In this document: piece by piece, positions 1-7,209 of the stretch
Numbering within the stretch: the first letter of the stretch is position 1
Layout: each line of letters begins with the position of its first letter
Assembly: GCF_030815985.1 (NCBI RefSeq)
Contig: NZ_JAUSXM010000001.1
Coordinates: 930,001 to 994,000, forward strand
Direction: 5' to 3'
DNA from: Paenibacillus sp. W2I17
GTDB taxonomy: Bacteria > Bacillota > Bacilli > Paenibacillales > Paenibacillaceae
DNA: 64,000 nucleotides
The notes under the pieces: generated by a model
The model's input: the letters and a program-made list of their open reading frames with translations, nothing else
Databases searched by the model: none
What the model was told of the DNA's origin: nothing
Translations under genes and position numbers: made by a program

Positions 1-1056
1 AAAAGCAATATCCGCAAGTTTATTCAGTTGCAGCTGGTTGGAGAAACACACGATGATGAGCGATGGTATCTTGGCGATGTAAGATTGGAAGGGTTAGATC
101 GTGACCATATCCATATCTGGACATCTTCGGAGGGGATGGTCGGGGTGACACCGCTACCGAAATCCGATATTTGGCAGCTGCAGGCTACTATTCCGGCAGA
201 CATTGAAGAACCAGAGCAGCCATCGCTAGTGGCGTATCAAGCCATGGTTGACCGCCGGGCCGGGGCAGGACTTGTTCGGCTCACGGATGCTTCCTGGCTT
301 TCCATCTACCGGGTCAACGTCCGTATGGTTGAATGCTACCGCAATGGCCGGGTCTTCCTTGCCGGCGATGCTGCTCATGTTCATTCGCCGGCCGGCGGTC
401 AAGGCATGAATACGGGGATGCAGGACGCGTACAATCTCGGCTGGAAGCTGGCAACTGTCATACGCGGAGCAGACACCGCCTTGCTCGACACGTACGATGA
501 GGAGCGCCGCCCAGTGGCTCAAGCCGTGCTTGAGGACAGCTCGAAGAAAATGGATGGGATCATAGGAACGGCGACTGAAGGCGGAGGGTTGTCCCAATCT
601 TTGAGCACCATATCCGACGATCTGACGAGTGGGCTACTCATTTCCTATCGGTCAAGTTCTCTTACCCGCCCGTCTGCTCGAACGAATGTTACCCGTTCAT
701 TGCCCGGGGATCGTGCTCCTAATGCCGAGGGTCTGCAAGGTACAGATTTTGCAGGAAGTGTATTTGACCTGTTGCGTGGTCCACACTGGACTCTTTTGGC
801 TTTTGTAAACCGCACAGATCATCTTTCTTTGGAGAACTTCACCTACGACGAACTTCATGTGCATTGCATCCTTCCATCGCATGTGGAAAGAGTGGAAGGC
901 ATAATAGACGCAGCAGGGAATGCCTATCGAATTTACGATGTAACAAGTAATGAATTCGTATTGATTCGTCCCGACGGTTACATCGCACTGCGGGCCTCCA
1001 TTAATGATACCGCAACGATTTCGAATTACTTGAATTCCATTTATCGTGCAAACTGA
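1..1056 (+). CDS. FAD-dependent aromatic monooxygenase, 3' part
   Basis: The reading frame is open from base 1, so the N-terminus, including the dinucleotide-binding GxGxxG, lies upstream of the window. What remains matches the FAD_binding_3 (PheA/TfdB-like) hydroxylase family: a substrate-binding region, then GDAAHVHSPAGGQGMNTGMQ near bases 364-423, the family's second FAD-contact motif, then the Y-D-x-E-R-R-P-V helix at about 490-515. The last ~130 residues resemble the thioredoxin-like C-terminal domain of phenol-hydroxylase relatives. Such enzymes hydroxylate aromatic or polyketide-like substrates with NAD(P)H and O2. The substrate cannot be read. The next gene is an unrelated ABC ATPase 91 bp downstream, so no pathway follows from the neighbours. 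Confidence 0.85.
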   Translation, partial: KSNIRKFIQLQLVGETHDDERWYLGDVRLEGLDRDHIHIWTSSEGMVGVTPLPKSDIWQLQATIPADIEEPEQPSLVAYQAMVDRRAGAGLVRLTDASWLSIYRVNVRMVECYRNGRVFLAGDAAHVHSPAGGQGMNTGMQDAYNLGWKLATVIRGADTALLDTYDEERRPVAQAVLEDSSKKMDGIIGTATEGGGLSQSLSTISDDLTSGLLISYRSSSLTRPSARTNVTRSLPGDRAPNAEGLQGTDFAGSVFDLLRGPHWTLLAFVNRTDHLSLENFTYDELHVHCILPSHVERVEGIIDAAGNAYRIYDVTSNEFVLIRPDGYIALRASINDTATISNYLNSIYRAN

Positions 1057-1147
1057 TTTGGACAAGGCCGGCGGAATTCTTTTCAACATCTCATATGGCT
1101 GTCGGCTCTTATATTCGTTTAATTTAGGTTATGGAAGGATTGTTACT

Positions 1148-2074
1148 ATGGAAGATATTATTCGAACCGTTAACTTGACAAAGCAATACGGGAATAAAGT
1201 CACTGTAGATCGCGTTTCGATTTCCGTTAAGAAAGGAGAAATCTATGGATTCCTGGGGTTGAACGGTGCAGGGAAAACGACAACCATCCGAGCTCTTCTC
1301 GGAATGAGCAAGCCTTCTTCCGGAGAAGTGTATTTGTTTGGTCAGCGCTGGGCGAATGGAAATCCCGATTTATCAAGACGAGTAGGTTATATGGTGGAAG
1401 TTCCCTATGCCTACCCTACCTTTACGGTTAGGGAAAACTTGAGTTTGATGGCCAGATTGCGAGGATTACCGGTTCCGAGGGCAGTTGACGAAATTATGGA
1501 GCAATTGAATTTGACCCAATATGCGGATAGTAAGGCAAGAGATTTGTCACTTGGTAACGCGCAGAAACTTGGATTGGCCAAAGCGTTAATTCATAAGCCA
1601 GATGTTCTGATTCTTGATGAGCCAACCAATGCGCTTGATCCAGCCGGAATTGTCGAGATAAGGGAGCTGCTGAAAGCTCTAGCTTCTCAACAAGGGGTTA
1701 CCGTATTTATATCGAGCCATATCCTTGAGGAAATGTCCAAAATGGCTTCTCGAATCGGCATTATTCACAAAGGCGTTTTGCTTGAAGAACTGACAACAAA
1801 AGACTTTGAAACCATCCGACGAAAGCAGTTGATGATCGGAACGAAGGATGATCGGAAGGCTCAAGCTATTCTTTCAGACTCCGGGTATGCGGTACATGCG
1901 ACTTCGAATAAAGGCTTTGCGCTACTGGATGATCATGCCGTTAAGCATCCCGAACATATTGCGAGATTGCTTGCTCAACATGAAGTACCGCTCAGCATGC
2001 TTAACATTGAAGAAGAGAACTTGGAACATTATTTTCTCAATGTAATCGGAGTTAAGGAGGAAAAACCAGATTGA
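1148..2074 (+). CDS. ABC transporter ATP-binding protein
   Basis: ATPase of an ABC-2 type exporter, about 308 residues. Walker A is GLNGAGKTT, the signature is a divergent LSLGNAQKLGLAKAL, and Walker B is VLILDEPTNALDPAG, followed by the switch histidine in ISSHIL. The ~100-residue C-terminal extension is usual for bacitracin- or lantibiotic-type (BcrA-like) ATPases. I start it at ATG 1148, which has GGAAGG at 1133-1138; the open frame begins further upstream at 1046 but overlaps the monooxygenase gene. Its stop overlaps the TTG start of the permease at 2071, so the two are translationally coupled. It probably energises export of a peptide antibiotic or lipid-like compound; the substrate is unknown. 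Confidence 0.88.
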   Translation: MEDIIRTVNLTKQYGNKVTVDRVSISVKKGEIYGFLGLNGAGKTTTIRALLGMSKPSSGEVYLFGQRWANGNPDLSRRVGYMVEVPYAYPTFTVRENLSLMARLRGLPVPRAVDEIMEQLNLTQYADSKARDLSLGNAQKLGLAKALIHKPDVLILDEPTNALDPAGIVEIRELLKALASQQGVTVFISSHILEEMSKMASRIGIIHKGVLLEELTTKDFETIRRKQLMIGTKDDRKAQAILSDSGYAVHATSNKGFALLDDHAVKHPEHIARLLAQHEVPLSMLNIEEENLEHYFLNVIGVKEEKPD

Positions 2075-2778
2075 GACCATTGTTGACAGCCTGTAGTGTT
2101 GAAGTTTACAAATTGCGTCGGTCCTTTGTTTTATGGGGTACGCTTCTGTTTATATTGTTTGTCATCACGTTGTTCTTAGGACAGCCCAATTGGTCTTCTT
2201 TTTTTGAACGGACTGCGTTTTTGTATGCATCTGTGTTTGGGCTGCTGGGGTTTGGATTGGTAACAAGTTGGACATTTGGCCGAGAGTATTCCGATCGAAC
2301 GCTCAAGGATTTGCTCGTTTTGCCTGTATCACGTGGTAAAATCGCGATTGCCAAATATGTCGCAATTATATACTGGTGTTTTGTAATGATGTTGATCAGC
2401 TTTGCTTATGCCTTAATACTTGGTTTTTCAATCGGACTTCCTGGCTTTTCGTTTGCAATTGTTCAACATTATTTGTTCTTAATACTTATGATTGGTGCTC
2501 TCCACCTATTATTAAGTGCTCCTCTTGCCCTATTGGCCTGTATATCGCGTGGCTATCTGGTACCGATCAGCTTTGCATTTACAACTTTAATGTTGGCATT
2601 GGTGTTCGGTCCTACCGCCATTGGAGCTTATCTGCCTTGGTCTGTACCTGCTTTGCATTTGCAGGAAAGCGGAGTATCTTTATTTCCCTTGGCAGGTATC
2701 AGTTATTTTCTGGTATTTTTAATCGGACTCCTAGGTCTCATTGGAACGGTTAAATGGTTACAAAACAGGGAGCAGTGA
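2071..2778 (+). CDS. ABC-2 type transporter permease
   Basis: Integral membrane partner of the preceding ATPase, 235 residues with about six hydrophobic segments, starting after a short cytoplasmic stretch. The TTG start overlaps the ATPase stop codon and has AAGGAGG at 2054-2060, a strong site that supports the start. Residues around 70-90 (TFGREYSDRTLKDLLVLPVS) form the cytoplasmic loop typical of ABC-2 and BcrB-like permeases, where the ATPase docks. Export of an antibiotic or self-resistance is an inference from family. No terminator directly follows; the nearest hairpin is about 190 bp downstream. Confidence 0.82.
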   Translation: MRPLLTACSVEVYKLRRSFVLWGTLLFILFVITLFLGQPNWSSFFERTAFLYASVFGLLGFGLVTSWTFGREYSDRTLKDLLVLPVSRGKIAIAKYVAIIYWCFVMMLISFAYALILGFSIGLPGFSFAIVQHYLFLILMIGALHLLLSAPLALLACISRGYLVPISFAFTTLMLALVFGPTAIGAYLPWSVPALHLQESGVSLFPLAGISYFLVFLIGLLGLIGTVKWLQNREQ

Positions 2779-2833
2779 TTGCTAGCCTCTTCATTTTTGC
2801 AAAGATCAAGCTTTTGATGCAGAAGCTTTCGTC

Positions 2834-2950
2834 TTACCTGCACCCTTTTGCATTCGCATCCTTCAACATATATCTGAGCTGTGTAGCATAGGAAGGCTCA
2901 ACCATATGGTCGATAGGTCCTCCCTCCCTCCATTCATCTTCAGCGTCAGC
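2834..2950 (-). pseudogene. possible C-terminal remnant of an unidentified gene
   Basis: Reading the minus strand from 2950 to the TAA at 2834-2836 gives 38 codons whose translation is rich in charged and structured residues, including EWREGGPIDHM and YATQLRYMLKDA. That looks more like a real protein end than chance translation. There is no start codon with a ribosome site, and the upstream sequence runs into a hairpin. I cannot name the family. It could be chance. Confidence 0.25.
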
Positions 2951-2965
2951 TAAAAGGATATAGAA

Positions 2966-3006
2966 ACAGCGGCATTTTAAGGACCAAAATCCTAGAATGC
3001 CGCTGT
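2966..3006. terminator. inverted repeat, possible terminator
   Basis: ACAGCGGCATT (2966-2976) and AATGCCGCTGT (2996-3006) are perfect 11-bp complementary arms around a 19-nt loop. No long T run follows on either strand, so terminator function is uncertain. It lies between a plus-strand and a minus-strand gene. Confidence 0.4.
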
Positions 3007-3205
3007 ACGTACGTTCCCCGTTAGTATATCAATGCATCAACTCTGCAGTACAGAGGAGTTAATGTACAATGAGAACTGGGCAAATTGATAGCTGTGAAAC
3101 CTTATGGCTGACATTAATCAAGATAACTTGAGTTGGTTTGTTTCGGGTTATTTCAACGGTTTCCTTTACCTACAATACTTCATAGTTCTCTTCTACCTTC
3201 TTACT

Positions 3206-3775
3206 TTATATTCCTTGTAACATTGAATACTTTCGATAAGCTTTATAATAACTACTACCATAGAAAACAACCATAATAGCGGGAAGCGACCTTAAAAGAG
3301 CAAATGGTGTTTCAAATAAAATTGCTTTCCAAAATAGTGCACCTTCCATACTCCAAAGACCTTCAGCTAAAAATATACCAGAATCCTTGTAAAGCATATA
3401 ACAAAAAGTCAGTAACAGTATACCTAAACTAGATGAATAACCCATCACTCTTTTATAATAATTACTCTTCGATTGACGATCCGAGAAAATTTCATTCTGG
3501 TCGTCATCTTCTTTTTGCCAGTATCGAATCCCCCCTAGCAAGGGACCATCGATATATGTCCAACCAAAGTCTTCATATATCTCTTTGTAATCTTTGAACT
3601 TTTTCTTTGATAAATAATCTTGATAATCCAGTCGCGTCACATATCTCTTGTCTGTTTTTTCGAAAGTGTATATTCCTAATCCACTAATTTTTGTACAGCG
3701 ATAGCCTTTTTTTGATTGATCGTTCAGCCATTGCTCCTCTTTTTCAATATCAAAAAACATCTTAAATTTCTTCAT
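3206..3775 (-). CDS. DUF2812 domain-containing membrane protein
   Basis: A 189-residue protein with the DUF2812 pattern: an N-terminal soluble domain (residues 1-95; FDIEKEEQWLNDQSKKGYR near the start, then a W-T-Y-I-D-G-P segment) followed by two predicted membrane segments around residues 110-130 and 150-175. Its start overlaps the end of the upstream padR gene by 14 bp and uses AAGGAAG inside that gene. PadR-DUF2812 pairs are common in Bacillota; PadR usually represses the pair. The molecular function of DUF2812 is not established. A signalling or envelope-stress role is only suggested by the membrane anchor and regulator pairing. Confidence 0.8.
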   Translation of the reverse strand: MKKFKMFFDIEKEEQWLNDQSKKGYRCTKISGLGIYTFEKTDKRYVTRLDYQDYLSKKKFKDYKEIYEDFGWTYIDGPLLGGIRYWQKEDDDQNEIFSDRQSKSNYYKRVMGYSSSLGILLLTFCYMLYKDSGIFLAEGLWSMEGALFWKAILFETPFALLRSLPAIMVVFYGSSYYKAYRKYSMLQGI

Positions 3776-4079
3776 TCAATCCACTTCCTTCGTACAGGGA
3801 TAAAATATGCATTAATCTGTTTTGTTCCATTTTCAAAATGGTCCTTCCTTCTGCAGTTATCATATAAACTTTCCTTCGACCTGATTCTCCGACAGGTTCT
3901 ATCCAACCATGCTTATTTAAATTTTCAATCGCACCATATAACGTACCCGCTGCTAAAATAACTGTACCGTTGCTTGTCTCTTCTATCTTCTGCATGACGG
4001 CATAACCATGGAGCGGTTCACGCAATGCTAATAGAATATAATGCATAGTTTCAGACAACGGTAATAATTTATGTTTCAT
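3762..4079 (-). CDS. PadR family transcriptional regulator
   Basis: A 105-residue winged-helix repressor. Residues 8-80 hold the PadR fold, with HGYAVMQKIEE and the LYGAIENLNKHGWIEPV recognition and wing region, followed by the conserved GRRKVYMITAEG wing. ATG 4079 is preferred over the upstream in-frame ATG at 4115, because GAGGG lies just before it and the longer version would run into the operator. It is the first gene of a two-gene operon with the DUF2812 gene. A palindrome just upstream and another inside the promoter suggest autorepression. Confidence 0.87.
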   Translation of the reverse strand: MKHKLLPLSETMHYILLALREPLHGYAVMQKIEETSNGTVILAAGTLYGAIENLNKHGWIEPVGESGRRKVYMITAEGRTILKMEQNRLMHILSLYEGSGLNEEI

Positions 4080-4095
4080 TTTGCACCCTCTATTC

Positions 4096-4117
4096 AGTTC
4101 GACTGTACAGTTCAACT
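4096..4117. promoter_or_regulatory. PadR operator palindrome
   Basis: A 22-bp near-perfect palindrome (AGTTCGACTGT/ACAGTTCAACT, two mismatched positions per arm) just before the padR start. A second copy of the half element, CAGTTCAACTG at 4134-4144, is itself palindromic and sits between the -35 and -10 boxes. PadR operator function is inferred from position and symmetry. Confidence 0.65.
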
Positions 4118-4127
4118 TAGTAATAAC

Positions 4128-4156
4128 ATAATACAGTTCAACTGAATAATCAACAA
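4128..4156 (-). promoter_or_regulatory. sigma-A promoter of padR-DUF2812 operon
   Basis: On the minus strand TTGTTG (4156-4151) is followed by a 17-bp spacer and TATTAT (4133-4128). The spacer holds the palindrome CAGTTGAACTG, so a bound repressor would block RNA polymerase directly. Confidence 0.65.
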
Positions 4157-4240
4157 CATTTTCAATTATTAAGTTAAAACTCGATAAAAAGAATGGTACT
4201 TAATTAGGTTTCAAGTGCATGTGCCTATAAATATGTATCT

Positions 4241-4272
4241 AATCGGCAATGGGAACATATTCTTGTCCTTGG
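4241..4272. repeat. dispersed intergenic repeat, core module
   Basis: AATCGGCAATGGGAACATAT followed by TCTTGTCCTTGG: one copy of the window-wide core. It lies on the far side of the uppP terminator. Confidence 0.6.
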
Positions 4273-4290
4273 CTTAAGTAACAAAAAATA

Positions 4291-4315
4291 CCGACCCTTC
4301 AACTTCAAAGGTCGG
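4291..4315 (-). terminator. terminator of uppP
   Basis: CCGACC (4291-4296) pairs with GGTCGG (4310-4315), extended by the inner CTT/AAG. On the minus strand the stem is followed by TATTTTTTG, a proper U tract, about 95 bp after the uppP stop. Confidence 0.65.
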
Positions 4316-4358
4316 ATATCTGTTAAGTAAGGTTTCTGCGCCCACTTTTAATTGTATT

Positions 4359-4380
4359 CAACTAACCTGCCCGTTAGTTG
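4359..4380. repeat. CTGCCC-loop inverted repeat module
   Basis: CAACTAAC and GTTAGTTG are perfect 8-bp arms around CTGCCC. Variants of CTGCCCGTTA recur at 5381, 31040, 33590 and 60634 and more loosely elsewhere, often close to the other repeat modules. Confidence 0.5.
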
Positions 4381-4409
4381 AAATGAAAGTTTATAAATTA
4401 TGTTTACAG

Positions 4410-5213
4410 TTACAGTATGACGATTAAATAGAAAAGGGCTGCTAATCCAAAACGGTATAGAGCAAACCACTCCAATCGAAGTCGCTTGATCAGTCTAATA
4501 AACGTTACTACCGCAATCATAGCCACAAGAAAGGATGTCATAAAGCCAATTAACATTAGATAAAAATCGTCTAAACTTAGTAAATCGCGGCTATCATATA
4601 AGTCCAACAAGGTAGCACCAAACATAACAGGTACAGAAATAATGAACGTAAAATCTGCGGCAGCTTTTTGGCTAGTACCGAGCAAAAGGCCACCTGAAAT
4701 CGTCGAACCCGATCTCGAAAAACCTGGCCACAAAGCTAGACATTGGAATAAGCCAATCCCAAAAGCTTGTTTGTAACTAATCATATCAATTGTATCAACG
4801 CTGGTAGTTCTCTTACTCTGTGCTGCGATGATCATTAACAAACCACCAGCAACTAAACCAATTAAGACAGGTGTAGGGCCGAATAATTGACTTTTTATAG
4901 TGTCCTTTAGTAAAAGATATACGATTAAAGCTGGTAACATAGCCAAAATCATATGTATTACGTTTAATCCTTTACTTTTTGAAAAATCCATTTTAATTAA
5001 GTTTGACCCAATCTCCACATACCTTTTCCAATAAAGAATTAGAACTGCCATCACTGCACCCAACTGTATAACAATTTTAAAGGTTATTGCCGCGTCTCCC
5101 TCAAAGTTAAGTAAATTGCCTGCTAAAATAAGATGTCCAGTAGACGATACAGGTAAGAATTCAGTTAAGCCTTCTATTATGCCAAGTATTATTGCTTTTA
5201 TTACATCAGTCAT
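4410..5213 (-). CDS. uppP: undecaprenyl-diphosphatase (UppP/BacA family)
   Basis: Membrane enzyme that dephosphorylates undecaprenyl pyrophosphate to recycle the lipid carrier of peptidoglycan and teichoic acid synthesis; overproduction gives bacitracin resistance in this family. The 267 residues show the family's two active-site signatures, EGLTEFLPVSSTGH at residues 14-27 and PGFSRSGSTISGG around 163-175, within about eight membrane helices. Length matches the family. AAAGGGGAT precedes the ATG at 5213. It is monocistronic: a divergent-looking gap separates it from GH43, and a terminator follows at 4291-4315. Bacillota often carry several uppP paralogues, so this may not be the only copy. 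Confidence 0.93.
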   Translation of the reverse strand: MTDVIKAIILGIIEGLTEFLPVSSTGHLILAGNLLNFEGDAAITFKIVIQLGAVMAVLILYWKRYVEIGSNLIKMDFSKSKGLNVIHMILAMLPALIVYLLLKDTIKSQLFGPTPVLIGLVAGGLLMIIAAQSKRTTSVDTIDMISYKQAFGIGLFQCLALWPGFSRSGSTISGGLLLGTSQKAAADFTFIISVPVMFGATLLDLYDSRDLLSLDDFYLMLIGFMTSFLVAMIAVVTFIRLIKRLRLEWFALYRFGLAALFYLIVIL

Positions 5214-5432
5214 TAGAAGATATCCCCTTTACGAAAAAAACTCGCTTAACAAGTTCAAGTATAAGAGTAAATGACTATCTATTCCCATCGATTAGCATAA
5301 CAATATTCATTTCAGTGTGACATTATTGTCACATCATTTAAATGATATACAGATCATATTGATGTATCTTGTAAAACTAACCTGCCCGTTAGCTAAATGA
5401 ATTAACAAGGAAAAGAATCGATTAGTTATATG

Positions 5433-5470
5433 TCTAATCGGTAATGGGAACAAGTTCTTGTCCCTCGACA
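5433..5470. repeat. dispersed intergenic repeat, core module
   Basis: The copy begins TCTAATCGGTAATGGGAACA and continues through GTTCTTGTCCCTCGACA. The GGGAACAAGTTCTTGTCCC part is an imperfect dyad. Confidence 0.6.
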
Positions 5471-5492
5471 ACACATTCAACTTAAAGAAAAT

Positions 5493-5524
5493 ATAAAATG
5501 CCGCTGATTTTAGCGGCATTTTAT
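5493..5524 (-). terminator. terminator of the GH43 gene
   Basis: ATAAAATGCCGCT (5493-5505) and AGCGGCATTTTAT (5512-5524) form a perfect 13-bp stem with a 6-nt loop, about 50 bp after the GH43 stop. A/T flanks could make it work in both directions. Confidence 0.75.
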
Positions 5525-5574
5525 ATTCATTGTTACTCCTTGCTTTCTACTTGTCTACGTTACTTTTTGATCTG

Positions 5575-7185
5575 TTAATTTCCAACCCCTTTGTAATCAA
5601 ACCAATCAAAATCAACAAAAGGAGAATTTTTGATATCGTAGTGTAATTGATCAACACTGTCTACTGAGTTTAAATCGACTTGTGTGCTTGCATACATGCC
5701 GATGTATGTTCCCGTAAATCCCTCAGCACGATCCGTACTGAGCAACCGACCATCGGCATTTTCGACTAACACTTCCCATTCCTCAACATCAGTTAAACGA
5801 TAATAAAAACTGTATTGCTGTTGTTGCGCCTCCACTTTTAACTGGATGATACTGGTGTTCCAAGGTATTGAACCCAGCAGTCTTTCCTCACCATCTTCGC
5901 GCTTCACAAGTTGAATGACAGGCTCTCCTTGTTTTAGTGTTAACTCAAATCGAAAATGGTGATCCGCGTTATGAAAAAGAGTAAGTCCGGCTGCTTCTCC
6001 TTCATGTTGCGGTTGGAATTCCAGTTGTGTTGCTGCGTAAAAGCACAAATGTTGTTGACGGCGTCCCACAAATGCCGGGTTTCCTGAATCCGTCAGTTGG
6101 TCGCTTTTCAATCTTAATCGCAAATGTCCCGGTCGCTGAGTTAAGCTCCAGAACTCGCCGCGCGGAGTTCGCAGGAAATTCCACTCTGGAGACAGACGGT
6201 CCTTGTCGAAATCCTCTCTAACAGGTGTATTTGGCCACTTCATTTCAGGCAAGTCTGGCGATATTGTTTCCAGTTCCAGTCTGCCAACACCCGGACTGAC
6301 AACCGGCCACTCCTCTTCCCATCGAACAGGAGTCAGGAATGTTTCCCGACCCAGGTTCCGGTAATATCCTCCAGCCGTTCTGGATGCAAGGCAAAACAAC
6401 CACCAGTCGCCTTGCTGGGTCTCAATTAGTTCGGCATGGCCTACATTCACGATTGGATAATCTCTACCGAGATGCCGATGTGTGAGAATTGGATTGGCTC
6501 GGTGACCTTCAAAGGGACCTGTGATGTTGCGGCTTCGTGCAATCGTTACCGCATGTGTATGGCCGGTTCCTCCTTCTGCAATTAACAGGTAATACCAGTC
6601 ATCTTTTCTATAGATATGAGGTCCTTCCTGAGCATGTGCAACTTTGAGCGCCCCCTGCCATATGCTCATTTTTTCACCAACAAGCCTGCCCTGCTTCAAA
6701 TCAATTTCCTGGAGCCAGATATCCATATGTTTGGGATAGTCCTGTCCTGCTGGTGGGATTCGATTCCCGGTGTAATAGGTTCGCCCGTCTTCGTCAAAGA
6801 AAAGCGACGGATCAATACCTGGCGCATCATCCAGCCATACCGGATCAGACCAGTCACCTGACGGATCGGTAGTGGTTACATAGAAGTTATGTTCTTTCTT
6901 TTCATTATCAACAAATGTAGTAATCATATAGAATGTGCCGTTATAATAACGAATCGTTGGAGCCCATATGCCCCGAGAAGGCATAATCCCATCCAAATTA
7001 AGCTGTGAAGCACGATCAAGAACATGGCCTAGTTGCTGCCAATGAACCAGATCTTTACTATGGAATAATGGTACGCCCGGAAAATATTCAAAACTGGACG
7101 TAACGAGATAATAATCTTCTCCTACACGAATGGCCGACGGGTCTGGATGAAATCCCGGCAACACAGGGTTGCGAAATGTTTTCAC
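5575..7185 (-). CDS. glycoside hydrolase family 43 (beta-xylosidase/arabinofuranosidase type)
   Basis: A 536-residue cytoplasmic enzyme without signal peptide, matching the two-domain GH43 xylosidase layout: a five-bladed propeller (residues ~1-310), then a beta-sandwich domain (~320-530). Catalytic residues can be placed: the base Asp in FHPDPS (D15), the pKa-modulating Asp in GIDPSLFF (about residue 125) and the acid Glu in EGPHIY (about 187). It would remove xylose or arabinose side chains from imported oligosaccharides. GTG 7185 has GAAGGAG eight bases upstream and lies only 24 bp after the pectate lyase stop, so the two genes share a transcript. In this pectin setting, arabinan or xylogalacturonan side-chain removal is likely. 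Confidence 0.9.
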   Translation of the reverse strand: MKTFRNPVLPGFHPDPSAIRVGEDYYLVTSSFEYFPGVPLFHSKDLVHWQQLGHVLDRASQLNLDGIMPSRGIWAPTIRYYNGTFYMITTFVDNEKKEHNFYVTTTDPSGDWSDPVWLDDAPGIDPSLFFDEDGRTYYTGNRIPPAGQDYPKHMDIWLQEIDLKQGRLVGEKMSIWQGALKVAHAQEGPHIYRKDDWYYLLIAEGGTGHTHAVTIARSRNITGPFEGHRANPILTHRHLGRDYPIVNVGHAELIETQQGDWWLFCLASRTAGGYYRNLGRETFLTPVRWEEEWPVVSPGVGRLELETISPDLPEMKWPNTPVREDFDKDRLSPEWNFLRTPRGEFWSLTQRPGHLRLRLKSDQLTDSGNPAFVGRRQQHLCFYAATQLEFQPQHEGEAAGLTLFHNADHHFRFELTLKQGEPVIQLVKREDGEERLLGSIPWNTSIIQLKVEAQQQQYSFYYRLTDVEEWEVLVENADGRLLSTDRAEGFTGTYIGMYASTQVDLNSVDSVDQLHYDIKNSPFVDFDWFDYKGVGN

Positions 7186-7209
7186 GTGAAGTTCTCCTTC
7201 ATTAATATG

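Larger units (their letters stand above)
2779..3205. other. intergenic region with hairpin and possible gene remnant
   Basis: A 427-bp stretch between convergent genes. It holds a perfect 11-bp inverted repeat and a short minus-strand open stretch with protein-like composition (separate entries). I see no complete gene or RNA in it. Confidence 0.5.
5214..5574. other. intergenic region with repeat modules and terminator
   Basis: This 361-bp gap contains the uppP upstream region, a CTGCCCGTTAG module at 5381-5391, a core repeat and the GH43 terminator. No gene was seen. Confidence 0.6.
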
